A stretch of 64,000 bases of DNA from Dermacentor variabilis. Its lineage: Eukaryota > Arthropoda > Arachnida > Ixodida > Ixodidae. Both the position numbers and the translations under genes were made by a program. Where the stretch lies: positions 65,139,815 through 65,203,814 of the forward strand of contig NC_134573.1 in NCBI RefSeq assembly GCF_050947875.1. Direction: 5' to 3'. The notes beneath the pieces were generated by a model that made no database searches, was not told the DNA's origin, and saw nothing but the letters and a program-made list of their open reading frames with translations. Shown piece after piece: positions 42,801-54,413 of this stretch (position 1 is the stretch's first letter; each line of letters starts with the position of its first letter).

Positions 42801-44611
42801 TGAAAGTACACCAGAGGGGTATATGTTATAAGCAAGTTTATTCAGAAAGCTTCACGAACCAGATAAAATTGTCAGCAAAGTCGCTGGAAAAGTAACTGTA
42901 CTCTAAGAACAATGTGGTGCTTATCACTCTCTGCTATTGCAAGTTTGCTTGCGTGCTGCGTTAGAAAGGTAAATTATTATTTGACGTTAAGTATCCCACA
43001 AACATGGCAAGGGCAGGGCTAACATAAAGAATACACATGCTATGTCCTCCCCTAATATCATGTTCAAGGGGCTTTTTACAAATTTTGTCTTGGTGTACAC
43101 GTTGTTATACATCTCTATTTGTTCATAAAGATTGATTTTAGCTTTAACAGGTTGATATGATCTCTATTTGTTAAAAAAAAAATTGAGAAAATATCATTGC
43201 TCGAATCTCTTTAGCTTCTTAAACAAATCGAGTAGTCCCGGTAAAGTGGGTTAAACACATGCTTACCACTTGTGTCCCAGTGTTAAACCTAGCACCTGCA
43301 AACACAAGGTGTGGCTTTTCCTCACGACGATGGTTGTTTTGCCACACAAGACACCACAACAAACAACTCGCCCACTGTTGAGAGCTTATACAGTAACTGT
43401 GAATGTTGCTATAGCAGAGTGGGACTGACAACCAATTTTCATGCTACCTGCTTTACTTAATGCAATGGAAAGCTTACTGGTTGGAGTGTCTATTCATGAA
43501 GTGGTAATGCAAAAATACCATGGAACATTTTTTATCAAAATTTTTCTATCTGCAGTGAGGATGTAGTCATCCACTGTAAGCATGCTGAAACTGGTGATAG
43601 GTGAGCACGATAGCAATTATATGCCAGCATTAATGGGAGGCAGACAAGTGCGGCTGTAACTGTGAGGAAGCATTATTTTGTTTATCAAATCAATGTTCCT
43701 GCGATTCATGTTTTCCAAAGTGTTAAAGTATTTCTGCAATAATAGATGCATGTTTTCGTGGTTTCCTTCATGTCCAACTGCTTTGGTATCTAATTAGTCA
43801 AAATGAAACCAATCGGATCGAAAACGAAATAACGCTTTCACATATGATACCCAGTTCAGTGTGTTGCAGTAGCCATGCATGCGCTTTTGATTTCCAATGC
43901 ATAAAATAAAGCGTGATTGTATAATAACATAGCAGCTGCAATATTAAGCAACAATTTTGTTGTGCTTACTTAATACAGCTTGCGTACAGCTGACTTACGT
44001 ACAGTAATCTTATAGACTACATCCAAAATACCGATACATCAACGCTAGGCCTCACAACTTACTGGTTCTTGAGACATTCTTTGCCAATTTAAAATTATAA
44101 TTCCTACTTAAATCACGAACAGCGTGCTGAATTCTATCATTATAAATCATAGTCCTTTAATTTCCATCAACATTTCGTAGCACATTCTGGTCAGTTGTCA
44201 GTCCTTTTAAGCTAAAATGTATAGTTTAGATATTTTCATTTACTTTCCGATAGATTATAGGCCACTTATGTACACCTGAACCTCTTTTAGGACATGGTTC
44301 TCCATATTTCATTGTTCCTTCATAGTTCTCGTAAAAGACGCTTTTTGGCGTATCTCTGTTTGATAGATTTCTTAGGTACTTTGTGATGGCTGTTAACTCA
44401 CGGCCTGAAATATGGCATGGCTGTCCGTAACACAACAGGCTTTAGTATGATTATTATTCGTTTTTCTTAGAGCTTGCAATAGCTAGTATGCTTACATGTT
44501 ATGTTTTCGAAAAGAATTGCTGTGGCATGCTTTGTGATAAAAACAATTACTTGAAGTTCTTGCCATAAAAGCACTGAAATAAAAATTATTAAGTTGGGTA
44601 TCGGAGTGGGC
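39836..44611. other. Proposed VGLL4 intron, first part
   Basis: GC-rich to about 40140, then AT-rich and mostly unique-looking. The minus-strand frame 42185-41967 (KLQKIVNNLQLPISKMNEEV) looks like a coiled coil, and scattered short frames continue leftward to about 41000; this may be a very old transposon ORF, but I cannot name it. No other element is seen. Confidence 0.4.
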
Positions 44612-44883
44612 TAGACACTTAAAAAAGTTTGCACCCTTTGTGGCATATCTTGTCCCACAATAATAATCATCATCTGTCTTGCTTGCATTTCCTTTCTTTA
44701 CTGCTGCGAGCCTGGTACTTCCAGGTCACAAGCGCGGCATGCACATTATCAGCGTGATGTGGCATTCTCAACAGGAAAGTAGCGAGCGCAGATTTTTCAA
44801 GAAAGGAAATGCAAACGAGGCAGATGACAATTATTGTTGTGAGACAAGGTAAGCCCCAAAGGGTACAAACTTCTTTGAGTGTA
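44612..44883. mobile_element. Short MITE with long inverted repeats, TA-flanked
   Basis: Arms of about 85-95 bp (44614-44700 and 44795-44881), roughly 80% complementary by eye. They share AAGTTTGCACCCTTTG, CTTGTCCCACAATAATAATC and TTGCATTTCCTTTCTT. TA lies at both edges, suggesting a Tc1/mariner-type target. Confidence 0.75.
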
Positions 44884-45337
44884 GTTGCTTTCCAATGTAT
44901 GGGAAAGCACGACATGAGGCAATCTGTTTATTGATTGTCCTTTGTCTTGTGTCATGTTTGCCTCGTGAATGCGTACACATTAAAGAAGCGCTTAGAGTAG
45001 TCACACATGTCCCACACACACACACATTAACAAATCATAGCGTCACAACTGCACACTTTGTTCCTTAGCTTATCATTTCAGCAATGACCATTTGCCACCA
45101 GAGAAACTAACACGCACTTTGATGCAGCAGCATTTAGAGCATGCTGACTGAAGCTCTGCACTTGGAAAGGTGGCATGTCCCGGTACAGGAGCCGCAGTAC
45201 TAAAACACTGACCTCACTGTCAGTTTTTTTTTGGCTCACATAAACAGTGCAGCACATGTAAGCAGCAATATTTTCCCATGTTGTACATTTTGTTAAGTCA
45301 TCTGCAAGCATGCGCACATAGATATAGTACATATATA
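44884..45337. other. Intron spacer
   Basis: Short (CA)n at about 45014-45024; nothing else. Confidence 0.35.
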
Positions 45338-46012
45338 GAGTGTTTACTTTAGCTGCACCTAATATTTAAAAATTTGCATGTTTCAAATGGCACAGTTCTA
45401 ACCGTTGAACTAAATTACTCGTTGGGGCAGCCGTTACTTCTACAAGAAATAAAAGTGTTTAAGTTGAATAATTAACATGATTATGTTAATTAACTTTCAT
45501 ATTAATTACTTTACGACATACATTTCAATCTACAAATTGTAGCCAGTGGGTTTGCACCGCATACAGATTTGGAATGAATTCTGAGGATGGCACTAGTTTC
45601 GAGATATGCACCAACACACTTGCAGTAAATATGCACTGTTGTTCTACTTAGTTTATAAGAAAATGCTGTTTCATGCACTGGAGCACAAACGTAACTGGAA
45701 CACCAATTCATTTCATTGTTCACTTTGAAAATATCTCAAAACTGGTGTAGTCCTGACAATTCTCTCCAGATGGATATGCCTTGGGAGCTCATCAGCTACA
45801 CTTCATAGATTGAAATATGTGCCGTAAGGTATTTAATCAAAAAGGTAGTTAGCATAACTATGGTAATTATTGAATTAAGTATTTTGATTTCTCATACAAG
45901 TAATGGCTGATTAAAAATCGAGTAATTTAGCTCAAGGGGTTAAAATTATGCTATCTGCCACAGGAAATTTTTAAAAATGTGATGCAGCTATAAAAAAAGA
46001 ACAGCTGGTATA
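45338..46012. mobile_element. Foldback element with arms of over 200 bp
   Basis: The left half and the reverse complement of the right half run parallel for more than 200 bp. Landmarks on both arms: TTTAAAAATTT, GAACTAAATTACTCG/GAGCTAAATTACTCG, CAGCC(G/A)TTACTT, AGAAATAAAA/AGAAATCAAAA and ACATTTCAATCTA/ATATTTCAATCTA. The divergence is moderate (roughly 25%). No coding capacity. Ends near GAGTGTTTACTTTAGCTGC and its partner GCTATAAAAAAAGAACAGC. Confidence 0.75.
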
Positions 46013-47741
46013 CTATCCATCTAAATTATAATAGAGGGAAGTGAAACATGATTAAGTGTTTAGTTGCATTTCGAGGCTTACGTGCATTCATAATCGGTGC
46101 TGAATTCAGGATAGAAGAAGTCGGCTAGAGTGACTGCACATTTCATTTTTATGGAATTAGGTGTGACAGGCACTCTGATCATATTTTTTCTGTCTTTCAC
46201 TGTTTGCATGCCGATGCCACATGCACGCGTACAAGAATGAATGCATACACACATACGCATGTGGACGTATTTCTTTCAGTGAATACTTGTAAGTAGATGA
46301 GAACTTTTGGAATTGAACTTGAAAAGCTTGGAGTAAACAGTGCACAAGATACATGAAGGTATAAAAATTTGCAGAAACAGTAAACATATGCTGTAGATGT
46401 CTGCAACAATACAAAGTTTGTCACACACAGTAATGTGGTGATCACACAAGCCTCAGTGCAGCCTATGTGTGCACACAAAGAGGTCTTGAGTCATCTTTTT
46501 CTTGCAAACATATCATTTGCACTTTTTGAAATATACAGTCATGATATTAATGACATCCTGCGACCAGACAACTCAGAAATCTTCAAGATACGCCCATAAC
46601 TATAATTATATTTCTATCCCAAGAAAAGCCTGTCAAGGAAAATTTCACATACAGTAAATGAACTGCTTCCTTCTTTTTATTTTTCTCGTGGGCCTTTTCT
46701 TTAATGTTTAAAAATAATTCATCGCACTGAGGCAACAAAAGGAAATGCCAACCTACCCATGCATCTGTCACGACTCAGACACAAAGTAATGTGCTTGAAA
46801 TGTTTGTTTACTCACCGACGATTTTTCATACCGGTTCATATCGCAGCTGCCACTACTCTGGTACCACAACATTTTCTTCACGGTTTTTAACGTAGGGAGG
46901 CAGGGGTAGCTGTTGCTGCATGCCAGACCTAGCATGACATGCACGAAAGAAATGTCACGAATATTTATTGAGAAAAATGGAATGTACGTACATCTCAGCA
47001 TGCTTTTCTGTAGGTCCACCCAGATAACAAATGCAGTCTGATGTGCATCATTAATGTATGCTTTAAATGGTGTTCAGTGCAAATTTTTATGCCTGAGGTG
47101 ACTTCACCCAACCACTTCCTTCTTCGGTGTTCCATTTGCTGCATATGCTAAAGCACAAGTTGCATGGTGGACCCGCAATTGGCTTAAATGTACACTAAAA
47201 AGAAAGATAATTTGAGCTATATAAGCAATTTGCCCTCCAGCAATACTGAAAAAGTCATTCTTACCGTGAGATGGTCCTTGAAAAGCCACACAAGGGGCAA
47301 AAGCCGGAAGACCTGTGACAACGCTGCCTTGAAAATCCACACCAGCACAGCGCGATGTCATAGATTTTGATGACGTTTGCTCAGGCCTGGTCAATTTTTT
47401 ATTTGTAATGATTGACTGCATTATTTCTCAAATAACCAAGAACAAGCTTAACCAGATTCGATAACTTTTCCTTAGCCACAACCATTCAAATGTGATAAAA
47501 TACATTGAAATTTGTGACGCATGAAATTCAGAAAATTCAACCTTGACCTTAATGTTCTGTTACAGCAATCATCTTGTTACAGCAGGATTCACAAACAGAA
47601 TTTTGAGAGTACACATTATCATTCTAAACTGGTTTACTGTTTCACTTTAATGTCCCTTTAAATTTTCAGTGCTAGTTACATGTGTTGAGCGATCATGAGG
47701 GCTGTAATTGTTGGTCCAGCGTTTAGTAGCAACTCAACTGC
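46013..47741. other. Proposed VGLL4 intron, middle part
   Basis: AT-rich with no gene. The stretch about 47185-47430 may be an old dispersed repeat, not classified. Confidence 0.35.
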
Positions 47742-49142
47742 TATTGGCCTCGAGCTCCACCACTGGAAAAGCTGGCGTCACCGTCGGCGTGACGTGCTAG
47801 GAGGGATCACGTGGACATAGCGGCCGCGTCGGCTGCTTCGGGCGCGCCGAAGCGAGCTGAAAACGAGAGTTCAAATTCCCTCGTACGCTGCGGTCCTCAT
47901 TTAGTGGCGAGATTTTCCCGCTTCGGGTGTCTCCTTTACAACGCTTGAAAGCACTACAATAGGCAGTGGATGCCTTTGAAGGCGCACAACATGGTAGGCT
48001 ACTGCTCGGTGCCGCAATGCCGGACGCACGCAACGGAGCACGGTGTCAGCCTTATTCACACGTAGCCGCAGGACAAGAAGCTGTGTGAAGCTTGGCTCGC
48101 GAAATATAAAACCGGCAAACAGTCATCGGCTACAACTCGGGCATGCAGCAAGCACAGACGCGAGGAAGATTTCTGCTTCGGCGCCCGGTCTGCGATGTTC
48201 TGAAAAAGCGCACTGAGACGCTCGCCCGAGTCCGCTGCCCGACTAATGTTATGACGGTTTGGTCTATGAACTTGTCGATGCTTTAGAAACTGGCAAGTTC
48301 AGTGGAGTGGAAAGGCAGCGGTAAGAAGCACATTTAAAAAAAGCATGGCATATGGTCATGTTTGTGTTATGAATTAATGCACTGGATTACAAAAAAGGAG
48401 CAGCGGGGAATTGCACGCTGAGAACACCGATAAACATACAGTGCGACGCAACTCGAGAAATAGTATTGAAAGGTCAAAAAATTTAGAAGAAAAAAAAAAT
48501 TGAATCGTCGCGACGGCTCATCACAGTCCCCGTAGGCGTCGAAGTCTCTACAATGAAATTATTTTTGAACAGCTCTGATAGCGCCCACGCAGCAATGGTT
48601 GCTTGTATACTGTCAAATGCTCATATTCTGCGGCCTAAAGCTCATGGCACGGTGCGAAAACGCGCGCGCGGAGAAAGCGAAACAGTGCGCGGACAAGCAT
48701 GCAGACGCGCAGTCGGTCGCTGCGAATCTGCGCGATCGCTGCATTGAGGCTTCATTCTATTACGCTCCATTTAGTTATACAAACACTATAAGAACACATT
48801 TCAGATAGTTTGCTCTCAGCGTTTACCTACCTTTCACGCAAGAAGCCGGTTCGGGAGACTCCATCGCGGCGACCGCGCGCAGTGGCGTTCACTGTACGTA
48901 TTCGGTAATGAAATAGCGTCTGTAAACGATTGTGTGCTTTCAGTTTGCCCAAGATTATTTAGACAGTAAGAAACTTCTCTCGTTTCGAAAGTACTTACAG
49001 AAATGTCCGGGAGAGCTCGCGCGTGGTGTTTTCAGTGAGCGCTGACAGCAAAACCTATGAGGAGCGCGCCACGTGATCCCTCATACTACGCCAGCGAGGC
49101 GCTTCCGATAGATGGCGACTCCGTAACTCCTCGCCGCCAATA
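47742..49142 (+). mobile_element. THAP-bearing short element, copy B
   Basis: Second copy of 26960-28355 in the same orientation, with the same termini TATTGGC...GCCAATA and about 95% identity. It has unrelated flanks, so it is an independent insertion. It lies inside the proposed VGLL4 intron, in transcriptional sense. Confidence 0.85.
47991..48240 (+). pseudogene. THAP DNA-binding domain fragment (copy B)
   Basis: From ATG 47991 it reads MVGYCSVPQCRTHATEHGVS, then LIHT, a TAG stop, then PQDKKLCEAWLAKYKTGKQS and CSKHRREEDFCFGARSAMF. Unlike copy A, both Cys of the first zinc pair are kept (CSVPQC). The same TAG stop replaces the conserved Phe. A second frame break follows GARSAMF. Confidence 0.75.
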
Positions 49143-51822
49143 AGAAACAAGGCTCAAAACTACACAATATGGGAAGAGAAAAGGACAGAAGACTAACTTT
49201 GTTTGGGTAACCAAATATTTAAATTGAATATATACATATAAAAATGATAAACTTTAAATATCAACTAAATACCAAGTAATTTATCCTTTAGTATTAAAAA
49301 AAATTCTGAGAAGAAAGCTGAAAAGGATAAATGTATTAAAGAAATAGGTTTATATACTCTAAGCAGAGATATTTACCATGTGTACCATGTAGCTTGGGCT
49401 AAAATGTAAAGTTATGCAACTGCTATCTAACTGGACAGAACCAAAGTAGTGTTGTTTGCCGTCTCTTGAAGAAAGCTGGACCATTTTTTGTATTTCACAT
49501 AACTATAAAATTAGGTCTTATTAATTAATCAAATTCTCAAATATTGTATTCAGAGCAAAAGTGGCTTTGAGAAAATTGTAGACCACTCTGAAAAATTCCC
49601 AGTACAGCTTTGCGTTGCTCAATGGTTGCTGCATAAAAGTTTTTTCCTAGCCTGAAGGAAAGCCTATCAATTGTGAAAAAGTGCCACTCGACTAGTCACG
49701 TGGTAGTTATTGTGTTTCATGGGCTTTCTTTCAGATTTGCGACTTTATTATGCACTAAATGTAATTGTTAAAAAAATAAAGCAGTTGCCAGTGAGGCAGG
49801 CTCAGTAACTTTGCCTTCTGTTTAGAAGTGAAGCCTCTTTAGCAGAATATACTGCATTCATGGATGAATACATGCTAACTTGCTCAGTTTTTGATCCAAA
49901 TATACCGCATCACTAAGATGAGCTGCAGAAATCAATAGGTATTTCTTACTCAGCCGTTGATTGATTGAAGTGGCCACCACAGAGGTACCATTTGCATGGA
50001 CCTGTATGCACTAAAGAATCCATAAATCCTACATGTCTGAATATTTGGGCATTAATGAATATTAGATCACTGTAAATATCAAATTCTGTTGTCAGGTACA
50101 AATGAAATGGCAAAATCTATTCACATTCAAAATCTCAAATATTCTCACCCCCCTACAAAAATAAATTCTTTACACTTGTCTGAAAACTGTGCGCTTCTTT
50201 TTCTCTCCTGTGATGCGCTGTCTTGTTAGATGTTCATAACTGTCCAATTTTGTTGTGCTTTCTTCTATGCTTTGCTGCTTTACTTTACACTCTTTGTTTA
50301 CACATTAAATCATTCAACTGTGGGTTTTTGGAACCAAATGTTGAAAGACGTATAACTTCTTGAAGAGACTTCAAAGTTGACAGTGTAAAGGACATATTCA
50401 GCACGAACACATTAGTGCTCCATGATTGAAGCCTGGTGGCATGCATGCTTAAGTCTGTATGAATGCTTTTGTCTGTGTTTATAAAGGCATGTTCCTTGGC
50501 ATCACTAATTGTCTGCTCCTTTCTTTGCTTTCCATTTGTCTACTCTCTTAAAATACCCAGCGGTTGACCGTCCACTGCAAGCAATCACTTATGGGAGTTG
50601 GCCTGGGAGACACTTAACCCTTTGTCAGTCGCGAGAAATCTACTCATGGCTTTTGGTATAGCTTTTACGAAATGAACTGCACCGCATGGAAGAACCGCGA
50701 AAAGTTTAACATTTCTTGCACAATAATATTGTCTGAAAAATAAGCGGGACAACACCTGTCCCACAGATAACTTGAGGCCATGAGCGAAACTGGGACATGC
50801 ATTGTCCCTCCGCACACCTTGGGCTTTATCCTTTCAGGCTTTGAGGTGATTATGGCTTCTTATGAAAGGGTTCAAAGCATGCAATGCAAAGAGGCACTTG
50901 ACAGGCTCTACACATAAGCTTTGTGTGCTCTTCCTGCCAAGTCTTCGAGCGCCATCGCCACCTTTTGCACGTAGTGGCGGTGCACGGGTAGTGCCCGTGG
51001 CCCATCGAGCCAAACGTCTGTTGGCACTCCTGTCATGATTGAGCAGTTCTTGCCTCCTCTTTTGTGATATATTAGACTGTGCCAACCCTTGCAAGAAGCT
51101 CCTCCCATTGAAGAACTTTCTGCCCAGTATGACTCGAAAGGACGGCTATGTCATGCTGTTTTTGTAACAGTGATGGACGTCTTCTACCAGTACATTCAGC
51201 ATATTTGCAGGTAGCTGAAAACAGTGGCTCACTCTCATGCCAAACCTTGTCATCAGCTGATCTAACCGATTACTGGAGTGCAAGAAGTAATTTTTCCACT
51301 TACCGGACAACTCATTCATGGCGAAAGAGCAACCAAAATCACGCGCTTGAAGAGCAAGGACAGCCAAAAAACATAGCAACAAGGAAAACAACTGGAACTA
51401 CTAGTGCCACCTACCAATTCAAATAAAAACTCAAAATTATACATGTAGTTGTTTTTTCTTCTAAGAGGCAGCACTACCTGTTTCTGTGAGGCTACGTATC
51501 TCCATCTGCGTACTTCAGGCAGCTTTCGCTTGTGGTTGCAGGCGGGACGTATATGTCCCAGGGATCAACAGAGGATTAAGTGCCTGTAACCTTCATCTTG
51601 TGGACCTGTTATTTCAACTCTACATATTCACACATGTCCGGCAATGTGCATGTTCAGAAAAAATTCCGGGTGAAGCCGCCGTATTGTTGTCGAGAAACAC
51701 GGAAAAAAAGGAGTTCGACATGTCTTCCCACACATGCCAAATAGTGAATGCTTATGACATATTACCAAACAGTGAGTGCGAGTGCCGCATAAAACATGTG
51801 CACGCACTTGAATGCTGTGCAG
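49143..51822. other. Proposed VGLL4 intron, last part
   Basis: AT-rich. Between 50585 and 51426 the minus strand has several overlapping frames (for example ARDFGCSFAMNELSGKWKNY and TGVPTDVWLDGPRALPVHRH) that look like a broken coding sequence, possibly an old transposase; the family is not recognised. Upstream of 51823 the acceptor AATGCTGTGCAG has only a weak pyrimidine tract. Confidence 0.4.
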
Positions 51823-52288
51823 GTGTGGGCCCGCAGTAGCGGCTGCCGAGAAGCGCAAGCTTCCTTTGCCCCTTATGGCGTCGTCATCGTCCGCGCCTCC
51901 TAGTGAAAAGCAGCCCCGGCGGTGCGATGATGTCGCCGTTGAGCCGCTGCAACCGCTCGACATGCGGCGCTCACGGCCTTCGGTGATCCGGCGCTGCTCG
52001 GCTGCGGTGCAGCCCATGCCCGAGGAGCACGAGCCACCACTGCCGGCAAGGCTGCTGAGAAGCTCGACGACCACGGTGACCGGGATGACTGGCATCCGTG
52101 GGGCTTCCGACCAGCCGGACCCTGCGGTGGAGGCACACTTTCGCCGCTCGCTTGGGCCACAGTATGCGGCACTGTTCGCCGGTCCGGCCGAAGCTGCCGG
52201 CTCAGCGCTCACCGTCGATGACCACTTTGCTCGGGCACTGGGGCCGGACACCTGGCTACGCCTGCAGGACGGCCTGACCTCCTCCTGA
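51823..52288 (+). CDS. VGLL4: Transcription cofactor vestigial-like 4 (VGLL4/Tgi), last coding exon
   Basis: Encodes the C-terminal 154 residues of a proposed 163-residue protein. Two TDU motifs are clear: DPAVEAHFRRSLGPQY (about residues 108-123) and TVDDHFARALGPDTWLRL (about 139-156). They match the VGLL4 pair VEEHFRRSLG and VDDHFAKALGxTWLQ. VGLL4 proteins bind TEAD/Scalloped through these motifs and oppose Yki/YAP in the Hippo pathway, in the nucleus. An upstream SRPSVIRRCSA (about 59-69) resembles the conserved RPSVITCASA of vertebrate VGLL4, and AEKRKLPL near the exon start resembles its SKRK segment. The middle is Pro/Ser-rich and probably disordered. The protein is shorter than vertebrate VGLL4 (about 290 residues). 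A stand-alone start at ATG 51812 is possible if the proposed splice is wrong. The GC-rich exon stands out from AT-rich flanks. Confidence 0.93.
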
Positions 52289-54413
52289 CTGCTGGCGTAG
52301 CAGCAGTTGCGGGTGCGTTCACTGCCACATTGTGTGGACTAGAGCAGCACAAACTCAACTAGGCTCACCTCCTGAATGACTTAGATCATAACTGGGCCAT
52401 CAACTAAGAAGGGCTTTGCTGATCATCATGTTTTCCCTGGTACACCGCAGTGGTCTTGCAGACAATGGCAAATGCAGAAACCGAACAACCCTTTTTCGTT
52501 TGCACTTCATTCTGGCGTGATACCACACGTGTGTGCCCAACTTTCTCAGCATTCTTTTACTGCAGGAGTTGTGGTTTATGGCTTGGTCCCTCTACAGACT
52601 TTCAGCATCAAAATGAAATGGAAACGTCGTGACCTAATTTGTCACTGCTGCGGCCGGCCTACACACTTCAGGCCAAATTTATTTGTTACCCCCCTCAATG
52701 CTAAAGGCTTTAGAGGGAGCATTGGGTTATGAATGATTTGGAGTTTAAAATACCAAAATGGAGCAACAAACATGATGACTTCTAATTATACAATGTTATC
52801 TATCCAACTTTTTCTTTATGATCCAAGTGAAATGAAACATCGCAGAGGTGACAAACTCAGTGCAGAAGTGAGGATGCTGAAATATGGTGTGAAAAATACT
52901 CAAAGGAAACAACTTATGACGGGATGTTAGGAGCGATAGGTTGAGGTTTGATTTCATGACATGTGTTTGCAGTTCTGTTGGAGTTAGACAATATAAAACA
53001 AACCAAGTTGTTTTGAACCATTTCTAATGACTGTAAAATTAAATTGCCGCCCAGGTTACCCCCTTTCATAGGAAGTGAATCACGTTGTAGACATTTGCTC
53101 CCCTATGTGTCACCTCACTGCAATGTTCTGGTGTTATCACAGTGGGATTCTTGAGATTGGTTGTAAATAACGAGGGACAAAGGTCCGGCCATCAACATGG
53201 ATCTGTTGCTATGGCAGCACAGAAGTGGCTCACCGTGGCTTGGATTGGCGTGACTTGAGGCAACATATACTAGCTCACACATGGAAATCATTGAAATACT
53301 CACTGATGCACACAGCTGCACGAACACTTCAAAATGATTTAATGCAGCCACGGAACACATAACCAATTCCCACCCTTTGAGATCTTCCTCTCTCACAGGA
53401 GTTTGCGTTTTGAGATGATTGAAACACTCGTCGATGCTCACAAATGCACAAACATGTGAGAATTATTCTATGCACTTTTCTCAGCTCCTAGTAAATGTGG
53501 GACAAACTGGCATGGCTAAATCCAGAAGAAGCACCGTGTCAAGTGCGAGGACTGGTGAAAGCATGTTTCGTGGCTGACCATTACCAGTGTTTCATGACAG
53601 TCCAGCATGGTTCTATCAGAGAGGGGGTCCTCTGGAGATCATCTGCTCTTGGGGAACTGAAGCATTCTCAGGGGAACTGTTGAAGCATTGGGAAATGGCT
53701 CCGTTCTAGTGAAAACTGTTGTGAGAGTGGCTCAGAACAAAATGGTAGCAGAGGCCACTTCTAACAGTCATTGAAAGAAAGGTGATAGGGTGCATATTCA
53801 TACATTTTTAAAGGCTGGCGTGGAACAGATGGCAGGTTTCTTAGTACATGTGCATTCTTGCTGGACTGAAGAAGCAGTACTGGGCATAGACTGGACATTC
53901 AGTGCACAGATGCAACGGACCAGCAAACAAGACTACTGCTTGACTTGCATAACAGCTGTTAATCACACATAAAGACATGCCAGACATCCCCATCTAGACA
54001 GAAGTCTAGATGGGGATGGTGGTGTGGATATTACGGATATGGGTGTGTGTAAAACGCCACACAAGGTAATCATATACGGATGAAGGAATGCATGAGGCTC
54101 ACATCACGCGGGAGCAGTTGGGTGCATTCATCTTATGGTTGTCGTGATGTGGCTTATGATTATGTAGAGTGTGCTTTGTGTGAGTTACATTGCTGTCATC
54201 ATAAAAAATGCAGAATGGCACTTTATGGCCTGATAGTCTTAAGTAGTAAGACGAAGGCTGCCTGATGAGCTGAACCAAACCAGGGTGATAGTGGGGAAGA
54301 CTTGCACAGAGCACACAAGAAATTGTCCCTGTCAGGAGTTTTACATACAGCAGATTATCTTCATAGTTAACACTTATGTTTGATACCATATAACTGCAGA
54401 CACTTTCAATAAA
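52289..54413 (+). other. Probable VGLL4 3' UTR
   Basis: About 2.1 kb without a gene, ending at AATAAA (54408-54413). Alternative AATAAA words lie at 55218, 55330 and about 55606. It contains a perfect hairpin at 53985-54018 and a short MITE-like piece near 52690-52735 (CCCCTCAATGC / GCATTGGG inverted words). Long 3' UTRs are usual for VGLL4 genes in animals. Polyadenylation use is not proven. Confidence 0.45.
53985..54018 (+). repeat. Perfect 15-bp hairpin with 4-nt loop in the probable 3' UTR
   Basis: CATCCCCATCTAGAC, loop AGAA, then GTCTAGATGGGGATG; all 15 pairs match. It is not a Rho-independent-type terminator and has no T tract. Confidence 0.95.

Noticed and set aside
50585..51426. A possible broken transposase on the minus strand
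   Set aside because: Frames change repeatedly and I could not match any motif to a named family, so it is kept only as a note in the intron entry.
51486..51839. A 117-codon plus-strand frame overlapping the VGLL4 exon start
   Set aside because: No family signature, different frame from the TDU exon, and it ends just after the acceptor.
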